This document shows positions 55,062-64,000 of a stretch of 64,000 bases of DNA, in pieces. Made by a program: the position numbers and the translations under genes. Every line of letters starts with the position of its first letter. The first letter of the stretch is position 1. Below the pieces are notes generated by a model. That model was not told the DNA's origin. It ran no database searches and worked only from the letters and a program-made list of their open reading frames with translations. The DNA is from Guadua angustifolia (lineage: Eukaryota; Streptophyta; Magnoliopsida; Poales; Poaceae): NCBI GenBank assembly GCA_036346375.1, contig CM070508.1, positions 14,316,852 to 14,380,851 on the forward strand, read 5' to 3'.

Positions 55062-58000
55062 TGTCACGGCCCCAAATTCGGAATCGGTTCATGCGGCTAA
55101 CATTAGCGCCAACCAAATTTTGGCCGCATTGAGATCCACTGTTAACTTCAGAATCTATCCCAAATTTTTCCACTTAAGAATTTCCAACTTAGCCAAATTT
55201 AAGAGCTAGAAATTTTAGTATACAAATGTGGTTTTCATTAAAGTTCAGAGCCTTGTAACTTGAGAACTATAAGGACCTAGAGTGTGCATGTTAGTAAAAT
55301 GAAAACTAGAAACTTTTCTCTATGCAATGGTTGAGTTTTGAGCCCAATCCATCATCAAATACTAATTTAATTCATAGCGTCAAGATTGAATCCAAGTGCT
55401 GAAATTCTGGGACTTAGCCATTTCTATTGCTTCCAAGTGGGGTCAAGTGTGCAGCATCTAAAAGAAATTGAGGTGCAGCCACAACAAATCAGCAGCCTCC
55501 TCCCTCAACCCAAACGTGCAGCACCTTCTTTGAGCTCTCCTTCCCCCAAGCAGCCACCACAAGCTTTCCTCCAGCTCCTCCCCAACCGAGCCACTCCTCC
55601 CAGGTTCTCCCCTGGCCGGCGCCCTCCCTGCAGCTGCTCCATGGTGGCGCCTCCTCCTACAGCACCTTCCCCAAGTCGGCCCCCTCCTCTTCCTCCTCCA
55701 CTTTCATGAGGTAAGGCTTCCCTAGGGTTTAGGTTTTGATGGGTTATTTCCTGGTCTTGGGTGCTGCCATGATGTATTGGGGGCTTAGATGAGTGGAGAA
55801 TCAAGGTTTGAATGGGGAATAACCAATCTAGGGTTTGGGGCAAGTTCTGAATTTTCGAGCAGAATTTTTAGCTACTGTTTCGGGCTGATTTGAGAAAATT
55901 CTGAGCATCTCCTGCTAGGTTGACTGTAGAGAAAGTTGTGGGTAATCAAATTATCTTTCATTTCCAACTGGAATCACCTCAATTCGTTAATCCAGCTGAA
56001 AGTTATGTCTATTTTAGTGCTTGCTGCTCTGAAAATGCTGAAGATTTCGGGTAGAAACTTGAGCTGTGAATAAGAATTAGTTAGAGGCCGAATTAGAAAT
56101 TAATTTTGCCTGTAAAGTTTTAGGAAATTTCTTGTAGATTGTGAAAATATCATCCTTTACTCAATTCTACTAAGTATAGCAATTTATATGTTGAATTTTG
56201 TGCATGCTGTCTGAAACTTTGAAAAATACTGAACTCTGAAAACTGCCCTCTGTTGCTGGCTGAACTGGGAGTTACCTGTGCAGAATCTGAGTGATTGGTT
56301 GAAGCTAATTTGTAGGTCTATGTCTTATGGTCGTGTAGGCTCTGAGTTTGCTCAATTTGGCTAAGTGATCAAAAAGTTATGGTCATTTGTATACATGCTG
56401 TCCTGAAACCGTGTTTCTGAAAATTCAGACTTGGGACTAAAGTTCAGAGTTTAATTGCAGACCTTAATTTTGTAATCTGAATGTTTTGATGCAAGGTAAA
56501 GTTAGATCAACCTCTTGTGGTCTTTTAGAGTCCAAGAAATAAAATTTTAGGTTAAGCATTCAAGAGTTATGCTTGATTAGAGGAATGTGCTTGTATTTTC
56601 AGATTTTTTTTCTATAGAATAGAAGTGGAGTTTAGCATTTGTGTTTTTAGTTTTAAATTGAGTTGAATGTTTGCACTTTTGGAGCTAGCTTGGATGATTC
56701 ATTTGGTGTTTTCATTTCATATGCATTTAGCTTTTCATTTCATATGCATTGCATGCATCTCATTCATATGCTTTCGCGTGTAGAGAACTAAACCGCGGAG
56801 GGTGACGTGGCCGTGGTCGAGGGGGACATCGGTGGGCAAGTTGCCGTTGAGGATCCGACAGAAACTGAAGCAAGCACCTAAGCATGTTTATCCTTATGTA
56901 TCGTTATTTTTGAGAATAATGTGATTAATTGAAATGTTAAGTATTGCATTAGGAATTGCCATGTGGGATAGGAATAGATCCTATTTGCTGCACGTACACC
57001 CCTTGTATTCGTCAAATATCTCCTTTTGAGCTAGACTATGGGTATTAATGAGTCCGTGCTTAGAATGCTTAGATGTCGGGGTTGGGCCAAGTGACGGAGG
57101 GTTCTGTCACTTGCGGTTGTTATCATTACACACATACTACTTTATGTCGGACTTGGAATTGGGAAAGGTTTTGGAAAGAAATGAATTGTGGACCGGGCGG
57201 GGAGTTGGTTCATTTGGGTACGGAGACTCAAATGTGTAGCCCCGTCTGTGTCAGTTAAGGACCGATCCGTAAGTGGAATAAGATTGAGCACACCCCGGTT
57301 GGTCGGATGCCCGATTATGGTACCGGTAAGCCGCTCTTTCTCTCATATGGAATCGATGGACCGTGAACTTCCACGTGGTTGGACGTGGTTGAGGGCGAGG
57401 CTTAGGCCGACTCTCGAGCGCCAAGCCGGGCTTGGGGCTGCTCGAGGGGGTGCTAGGTTTTCGGACCGCAGGAGGACGCTTCAGCGATTGGGTATGATTG
57501 GGAGGGGGTTGACACTAGGCCCTTGTGGTAAGTGTCGTGCGATCAATGCTTCCTCGCAGGTTAATTAAGCGATTCAATTGCCGCGCCTCGGATATGAGCA
57601 CGCTTGGTCCGAACTTCTTCTGCGTAGTAAACAACTTGAACTTGTGGTTCGCCGTTGGGCTTGAGCTAAAATTTGAGATGAGATGACTTGCTTTACATTC
57701 TGTTAATTACAATATCATGCTAGAGGTAGGTGCTTTTGCGACTGCTAATTATATTGAGAAAAACTTGAGTAGATGACTAAAATTGAAACAAAGTTAAGCA
57801 TTTCCGCACTTTTAACCTAAGCCTGCTTACCTTGCTACCACGAATGCATCTCCTTTGGAGTCGGTCATATATAGACCACGGGTAAGTCTTGCAGTACCTT
57901 CAGACTCATGTTGCTGCGTTGTGATTTTTGGTGAGGACCCCAACGGTTGTGAGTTCTGTCCATATTGCTTCTCGGTGGTCAAGCGACACCGAGTAGAGGC

Positions 58001-58679
58001 TTAGCGACATCGACACGCCTGGGAAGTGTTGAGGCGAGAACACTTAGGAGAAGTTGTATTTTGCTAACGTGTTGCGATTGGATTCATTTTTGTTGTATAG
58101 ATAGCCTTTTAAATTGTGTTTAAATCGTGGTTTAAGTCTCTGTCGATGTCTCGTGGATGGCTTCTAATTGTGATCGATCTTTGTTGTGGTTGTTGCATTA
58201 CTTTTGGATATATATATATATATCGCAACTGTGTTTTCTTGTCTCGCCGAGTGGATGTCCATAGGTTCTAGGAGGGTCATGCCGAAATTTTCCAGATTTT
58301 GGAGTCTTGGTCAAATTCTTAGTTTCGTGTGGTTTAGAGTCTTGGAGTTGTTGCTAAGTGTGGTTTGGTGGTTGTCGGGTTTGTCTTTGTGCCGGTGTTT
58401 CGCGTGCGTGTTTGGTTGCTTGGTTCGAGTTCGTTGTCCCTTTATGCAAATTGAATTGATATCGCATTGAAACCGGTATGCGGGCGATCTGGCGAAGTTC
58501 GGTCGATACCGAGGGAATCTGGGACGGTTGTCGAGTTCATCGAATGGGGCTGACGTTGTCTCTATTGGGCTTGGGTGTTAGCACTGCGAGCGCCACCGGC
58601 GATCCGTTGCTAACCTCCAATTCTGATGTGGACGACGGGACATTCGATAACCCGAGGACAGTCTGGGCGGCTCCTCTCA
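55062..58679 (+). mobile_element. Solo LTR (3,618 bp), gypsy-like, inside the antisense gene
   Basis: Begins TGTCACGGCCCCAAATT and ends GGCTCCTCTCA, with TG...CA ends. Target duplication ggtcg (55057-55061) and ggttg (58680-58684) has one change. Joining the flanks at one duplication copy keeps the antisense gene in frame (…AVVPT then MPLGDRG…). There are no retrotransposon protein domains inside. The proline-rich frame at 55386-55709 and the others are not supported as genes. A (TA)n run lies at about 58208. Confidence 0.82.
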
Positions 58680-59514
58680 GGTTGGCACCACGGCGGGACC
58701 AGTGGAGTCTATCGCTAGGAATGATTGGATGATCTGGAGGCGTTCTGAGAACTCCATATCACAAAGCGGCCGGGCCTTGGCCAGAAATTCCAGGCCTCTC
58801 GGCACCGGCGGAATCAGCACAGATAGCCACCGGGAGAGGGCAGCACCGCTCAGGTTTCCCTCGCCTAGCACCAGAAGAAGACGGAAATGTTAGCTGATAG
58901 TGACTGCGAAGAAGAATATGCATTCAAGAAGAAGGGTAAGAAGACTTATCGCCGGCACGCGTGCGTGTCATGTCGCGTGCCCCTCAGATATCGCCAAGGC
59001 GGGGGCGTGACGACGTTAGGCTGATCCTCCGAGCCACAAAGTCTCGGACTACCAGCGCCCCAATCAGGCCGGCGCCCCGCAACCAATCGATGCGGGCCAC
59101 CATCGCCAGGAGCTCCGTCGTCTCCTCGACGGGCGAGCTCCAGCTCTCGCGAACTACCGCCCGCGCGCAGGGTACTCCAAGAAGGTCGACCCATTGTTGC
59201 CACCGACATAGAGCCGCGATGTTCGCTTGATTCTTCCAGATTGGGCGTGGTTGGAAGGGAATGTAGCGGGTGGCCGACCCATCGTGAAGGCGGAAGTGGC
59301 AGCTTCCTGCGACCCCGCTGTCGGGAGTGATGCGACAGGTGAAGAAGTAGCGAAAGAGGGGGAGATTGGGCATTACCCCCACGAACATCTCGTAGAGGTA
59401 AGCGAAGGTGGAAAGAAGAACGATGGAGTTGGGGGAAAGATGAAGATGGTGGATCTCGTAGAAATGGAGGACAGTGAGGAAGAATTCAGAGAATGGCGGC
59501 ACCAGGCCCGCCAT
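58680..59514 (-). pseudogene. Antisense Transposase_28-type (putative gypsy-type transposon) gene, 5' part
   Basis: The frame starting at 59514 reads MAGLVPPFSEFFLTVLHFYE, then LHLSPNSIVLLSTFAYLYEM and VGVMPNLPLFRYFF. This is the signature of the PF04195 family found in Tat-lineage gypsy elements. After the stop at 58984 there is an intron-like gap with an acceptor ttcttcgcag near 58908. A second frame (58900-58680) reads GAALSRWLSVLIPPVPRGLE and SFLAIDSTGPAVVPT up to the LTR. Confidence 0.8.
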
Positions 59515-59948
59515 GAGTCCCCAGGTGAAGACGATAATCTCCCCTGTCTCGCAGGATGGAATGACCGTCCCTTACCGAGGGCGAAGGGTGCCCACGGGTG
59601 CCATCCCGGTGACGAACTCCACCCGGCTCTGGCCGGCGGTAGAAGAGAGAAGAGGCTGCACCATTGTAGCAGGAGCGAAGTTTTTCAAGCAAAGGAGGCG
59701 AAAAAAGCAAAGGACAAAATTTGAAGAAGATCAAGAGGCGTAAGCCGTTGAGTGGGGGTGTGCATATATATAGACACCCCATAAAGACAGTTCGCGAACA
59801 GGCAAAAAGCGCGGCGTTTCGAGTCCCAAGAAAAATCGACGGAAGTGGGGAGGACCGAAGCGGTTGCGTGCGCAGAGGTGGTGGGCCCATCCAGGAACGC
59901 ACTGGCATTAAATAGGGTCTGAAAAGCAACTAGCTCGCATTCCAGGAC

Positions 59949-59963
59949 GGCCCCGGGGGCTAC
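59949..59963 (+). other. Polypurine tract of the Tat-like element
   Basis: ggccccgggggctac directly before the right LTR, as usual in this group of elements. It fixes the element's orientation. Confidence 0.75.
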
Positions 59964-60733
59964 TGTCGGTGTACTTTGCACCGGGTACCTCTTATTTCAG
60001 AGAAGTGGCTCGCCCAAGAGTCGGGCGGTGGTTCGCGTGGCGGCCTAGCGAGTGGGCGGGCGTTCGGGCCCCCCTTGTCAGGCCACGAAGGCAACCAGAA
60101 GAATGAGAGGGAGGCTTCACCTCGAAGTTTCCCTCCCCTGGCACCTCGTGTCAGGGTCTTTAATTGTGAAGGACTCTGCTACCGACACGACGACGGCTCA
60201 TCCCTCTGACGCCTCTTACCAAACTCGTCGTAGGAGCGTTGTGTCCCGGACGGACCGGGCAAGGCCACTCACCGACATTAAATGAGGTTCGAAGGACAGG
60301 GCCACGGAGGCGTGCGTAATAAATGAGTCATGGGTCGATGTGGAGGTTGGAATGATGGGTGCAATTAATGTGTTGTAGATAAGCATAGCGTCACCATCTC
60401 CCCTGCCCAGTTCGTCTCGTCTTATATAAGGGCGCCTCGATGCATGAAGGGGGCTGACCGGCTAGAGCAGAGAGCATAGAGAAGCAGACACAGAAGAGAA
60501 CCTTGGTAAACACTTCCCCATTTTCTCAACAAAGAACCAGCCGAACATATAGCTATTACCCACACCGGGCCCGAACTGGTTAACCATTGGTCCATCGGTT
60601 GTCGATTCCCGGATCCATCGTCGAGAGACATTAGGGTTTCCAGCCACGAAGATGCCCTCTACCGGACCATATTTTCCGTCTAGAAAGTAGTCACTCCGTT
60701 AGCAGAATTTTGTCAGGTGAAATATGCCAACAG
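59964..60733 (+). repeat. Right (3') LTR of the Tat-like element
   Basis: 770 bp, starting TGTCGGTGTACTTTGC and ending TATGCCAACA. The 60024-60200 part is about 95 percent identical to 53320-53500 by eye. It retains the U5 end that the left LTR lost. Confidence 0.9.
60423..60429 (+). promoter_or_regulatory. TATA box of the right LTR
   Basis: tcttatataagggc in the right LTR, about 310 bp before its end. It is a typical LTR promoter. Confidence 0.7.
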
Positions 60734-60738
60734 GTGTC

Positions 60739-62535
60739 CGCTGTGGAGGGCACGTGTCTCGGAGGCGAGCCAACAACACGCACAACACGAACGCGTGTGC
60801 GTGGTGTGAACCACCGGATGTACTCGTCGTACGTGCCGGGGTCATACGAGGCAGCTTCCTCGTGAACGTCCGCCAACGTCTGCGCCCACTACTGAGCATG
60901 AGGGAACATACGTGTCGCCCAGCTCGCGCCACTAACGAACCCCTTGCGTGTGAGCCTGCATGAGAACAAGAGCAATGACATTAATAGCACAAACATCACA
61001 AAAAATAATGGAATTGAAATTGACATGGAAGAGCACTTACATGTGCACGCACGATGGGACCACCTCACCAGTGGGATGGAGAAGACCTAGCGGAGGCCGA
61101 ACTGCCTCATGACACGGTGCACGGCGTACGTCTCGACGTACACGTCGAACACCAGGTGGCGCCGTGTTAACCAGAAGACGTCGTCATGGGTGCACTGTAA
61201 GGAGAGGCCATGAGGTGCTCGTACAGTTACCAGCTCGGGGAGGTAAGGACACCAGATGACGCAATTATCTGTCAGCTGGTCGAACATCACTATGTACCCG
61301 GTGTACAAAACGTGTGACGTGACAGACGTGTACATGGGCTAAAAAATGATTAGTCCGAAGTTACACAAAAAAATTCAAAATTATTGCATAATTTATGGTA
61401 AAGGTCATTTTACTAACCCGCCGACAGCACCACAACGTCCCCATGGTAGGACAGTCGACGTCATCCCCGAGGACGCCGTAGAAGTCTGCTCTATAGGGTC
61501 TCAGATCATATGTGACCGACCGATCTGGAACCTCTCGAAAGACCACAGCTGAAATAGCAGAGGACATCTCGCGAAAATGGACTAGTCCCCCACGCGATGA
61601 CAACCGTCACAAAGACCCCGATACGTGGCAGCCAGCACAGCCCTGGTCCCCATGCTAGCTGCAGGATCTACTCGATGTCGGTGTCTGCGATCGACCTCAC
61701 GTACTGGATCATATGCTTGTTGACGGTGTCCCCGTGGGAGGAGCTGAACAAAACCCAGCCGAAGAGTCACAAGTGGCATGTCTCGAAGTGATGACTAACA
61801 ACGTGCTCCCCTGCTCCATCTGCCATCCTCTCAGGCTTAAAAAAAGTATTGGTCAGTTTGGCAACTTTAAGAGATAATGAACTAAAATTTAGATAAAGTT
61901 AGTGTCACTTACGTAAAACTGTATCAGTCACTTCTGCATCAGACCATGCACAGAAGTGAAAGGTGTGTACCCACGGTCAGCTGGTAGCACATTTGCAAAA
62001 TGGGCTAGGAGCTCCGTTCGCCACTCCGGGTGGACGTTGTCAAGAACTACCGTGTCCCCAGTGCAAGGTAGGCTAAGAAGGTAGCTCACGTCCTCCAGTG
62101 TCGACGCCATCTCACCGCACAGAAGGTGAAATGTGTGCGTATCCAGTCTCCAACGATCTACCAAAGCGCTAAGAAAGCTCCTGTCGTACAGGAACCTCCT
62201 AGAGGCACCACGCCTGTCCTGCACATCGGCCGCAGTCACCTCCACCATCCGTGCTACAAGCAGTAACCCTGCCACTCTCAGCCTGTAGGAAAACATTTTC
62301 ACAACTATTGGTTCAAATGCACAAGATATAGTAAGAGAAGTGTGGGAAAAGTGCACGAACCTGGAAATCTATTGAGGGTCGACCTACCATGCTCTCATCG
62401 GGGTCCGCAAGTGAAGGGCACTAAGCTCGAACGGTGGCTCCCCCTCTAGAGGTGGCAAGGTGGCCAAGCGCGACTCCGATGAGTCGCGTTGATCACTAGG
62501 TCCAGCAACTCGTACTCCTGTCGTTCGCCATACCT
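60739..62535 (-). pseudogene. Plant mobile domain (PMD) gene, 5' part
   Basis: Exons on the minus strand read YGERQEYELLD (62530), then LLLVARMVEVTA, FLSALVDRWRLDTHTFHLLC, LEDVSYLLSLPCTGDTV, HPEWRTELLAHFANVLP and GYTPFTSVHG (62356-61928). They continue with LAATYRGLCDGC (61620), PYRADFYGVLGDDVDCPTMG (61500), CVIWCPYLPELVTVRAPHGL and FDVYVETYAVHRVMRQFG (61250-61090), and DEYIRWFTPRTRV (60830). This is the full PMD order of the MAIN/MAIL-like family found in grass elements. Several exon joins show intron signals; other breaks are frameshifts. The gene lies just downstream of, and on the same strand as, a MuDR-like transposase. Confidence 0.82.
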
Positions 62536-62849
62536 GCAATTGAATAAAACAACCTTAGTACAAAATTTAATGCACAATAAAACCGAATGCAGTGATTACA
62601 AATAGAATTTGAATACAACAAAGCGACTAGACATTACAATCCACAAATGCTAACAACTAGAATGTGATAATAACATATCCAACATCCATACCAATTCGAA
62701 CCAAATAGAATTCGATAATAACATATCCAACATCCATACATGCACTACACATCATATGTCCATACATGCATTACATATAGGAATTTAACACATCACATTG
62801 ACATGCAAGCTAAGAATTACATATACAGAGCCTGTACAACAATGTCACG

Positions 62850-64000
62850 GCCTCTGAATTATTAGGCAATACTTGAAAGAGTGTCCTGTCTCCTTACAAT
62901 TGGAGCATTTCTTCGCACGATGTCTGCTTTCTGCAGCGTCCATGTCGTTCCTTATAGTCTTGTTTGTCGTCGCCCTACGCCCTTGAGCCTGCTGACATCA
63001 AGAACCTATCGTGCATCCTCCCATCTTTGATGCTCCGTGAACAAACCCACCACTTGAAAGTCGTATATTTCTCCACTCCAAGTTGCCGTCACTACTTCTT
63101 TATTGAAGAACTGCGACAAGAATATACCTGGGTCCATACGGATTGTTGAGTAGACAACCATTACGTGCGAGCATGGCTTGTGTAGCAGACAAGGCTTATT
63201 GCAGGTGCAGACACATGTTTGCTAATGTAGAATGCATTCGTGAGTAACTTTACATCGGTTCGTCCCACGTCCTGCTTTCTCTTTGCAAAGTACCTCAAAA
63301 CAAAGCTCCATCGTACCCATTTTCAATGCCCTATGCATCTCCCCCTTTTTTTCCCTTTCTCCTTCATGTACGTACAGATCACCACTGAGTATTTCACATC
63401 ATGATTACTCATGCGAGCTAACGCCCTAGCATGACGATCCACAAAGTACTTCTCAACACCATGAAGAACACTCTACACTATAGCAACAAGAGGAAGGGGT
63501 CCCAGTCCTCGCATGACCCAATTGTAAACCTCAGCCAAGTTTGTCGTCATAACCCCATACCGGGCACTATCGGTGTCATAATGTAATATCCATTTCTGCC
63601 TAGGCTCATGCTATATCCATTCGGAGAAGCATTTCGTGGATCTTCTATTCCTCCGGACCAAGTGCGGAGGGTTCGTGGATAACACTTCCAATGCTACTTG
63701 GGTTTCCTCTATGCTAGGAATTGGCCTCTTCGCTGCCTCTGCTGTATGCCTCGATGTCAGCTCGTCCAACTTCTTCCACAATGCATTAAACTTTCTCTGT
63801 TGGGTCTGATCGCACAACCTCTTAAAAAGCTTCATAAGGTCCTTGTTCTTGAACTGCTTGTAGAAGTTAGCACCCATGTGCCGTTTGTACCACCTACTTC
63901 GCATATCAGGCCATAAATGTGTTTCTTCTGCACCTTTTTGCAACTGCACGACCACCTTCAACAGCCTGGGGTGCCGATCGTGTACAACACAAACTCCAGA
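62850..64000 (-). pseudogene. MuDR-like (Mutator) transposase, C-terminal part, runs off the right edge
   Basis: From the edge, the frame reads HLWPDMRSRWYKRHMGANFY, then FKNKDLMKLFKRLCDQTQQR, FNALWKKLDELTSR and KCFSEWI. After a stop at about 63610 it continues MTTNLAEVYNWVMRGL. It then has the SWIM zinc finger VCTCNKPCLLHKPCSH near 63215-63160 and the zinc knuckle CSNCKETGHSFKYC at about 62910-62864. This is the usual tail of mudrA-type transposases, which bind the terminal inverted repeats and cut the element out. Several stops and frameshifts break it. The catalytic core lies partly outside the window. Confidence 0.85.

Larger units (their letters stand above)
52819..60733 (+). mobile_element. 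Tat-like Ty3-gypsy derivative: two LTRs and an antisense gene only
   Basis: Left end tctcggtgtaatttgca (52819) aligns with the right LTR start tgtcggtgtactttgca (59964). Right end is gccaaca at 60733. Flanks ggtgc (52814-52818) and ggtgt (60734-60738) are a 5-bp target duplication with one change. Removing the element restores the PMD reading frame. The polypurine tract ggccccgggggctac precedes the right LTR, so the element is on the plus strand. Gag and pol are absent. What remains is a minus-strand Transposase_28 gene, as in Grande-type elements, which carry antisense genes near the 3' LTR. It is non-autonomous and holds a later solo LTR. Confidence 0.9.

Noticed and set aside
58501..58505. 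Perfect ggtcg copy as the right-hand target duplication of the solo LTR
   Set aside because: The base before it is not CA, and joining there does not keep the antisense gene in frame. The ggttg at 58680 satisfies both, despite one mismatch.

Overview
This looks like nuclear DNA of a grass (Poaceae), from a repeat-dense, gene-poor region. The evidence is two CACTA (En/Spm) elements with TNP2 and Transposase_24 genes, several kinds of LTR retrotransposon (Ty1-copia, Ty3-gypsy, and a Tat-like element with an antisense Transposase_28 gene), a Mutator-like transposase, two plant mobile domain (PMD) genes, hAT and Tourist-like small elements, and a grass-type ribosome-inactivating-protein gene. I cannot name the species. 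I found no tRNA, rRNA or CRISPR array and no clearly intact host gene. Almost every coding sequence is broken by stops, frameshifts or insertions. Layout, left: 1-4826 is the 5' part of a CACTA element on the minus strand, running off the left edge. 4827-13539 is an old minus-strand copia element with its reverse transcriptase deleted. Its right-hand LTR carries a (TA)n-flanked insert (8715-10127) and a 3.2-kb solo LTR (10312-13514, target duplication ctcta). 13590-13905 is a piece of an IFRD-like gene. A 2.5-kb solo-LTR-like repeat (14138-14728 plus 25795-about 27705) is split by a complete 11-kb CACTA element (14729-25794, target duplication cat). That CACTA carries TNPD, a Transposase_24 gene and one spliced exon resembling DNA topoisomerase 3-alpha. 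Middle: 27.7-32.3 kb holds small elements (a MITE, a foldback element and a hAT element). 32286-37141 is a fairly young Hopscotch-sized copia element with 238-bp LTRs differing at 3 sites and target duplication agcct. 38170-38854 is a solo LTR with target duplication agtat. From about 40.1 kb there is an LTR followed by a PMD gene, then a truncated gypsy element with a retroposon in its gag, then the two halves of a minus-strand ribosome-inactivating-protein pseudogene (44403-46616). Related LTR copies lie on both sides of and within that gene. Right: a MITE and a hAT element (perfect 8-bp duplication) precede a CACTA-like terminus and a fragment of the extended PHD domain of a BRCA1/BARD1-type gene (49655-50460). 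From 50.55 kb to the right edge there are three minus-strand genes: a MuDR-like transposase (62850 to the edge), a PMD gene (62535-52080) and a small gene at 51150-50556. The PMD gene is split by a Tat-like LTR element (52819-60733). The antisense gene of that element is in turn split by a 3.6-kb solo LTR (55062-58679). Removing each insertion at its target duplication restores a continuous reading, so the order of events can be read from the sequence. How it fits together: the window is a record of nested transposition and gene-fragment capture, not of a host pathway. The points most worth following are the MULE transposase + PMD + small-gene set as a possible multigene element, the two unrelated PMD copies, the captured fragments of two recombination genes (TOP3A and BRCA1/BARD1), and the inactivated ribosome-inactivating-protein gene.
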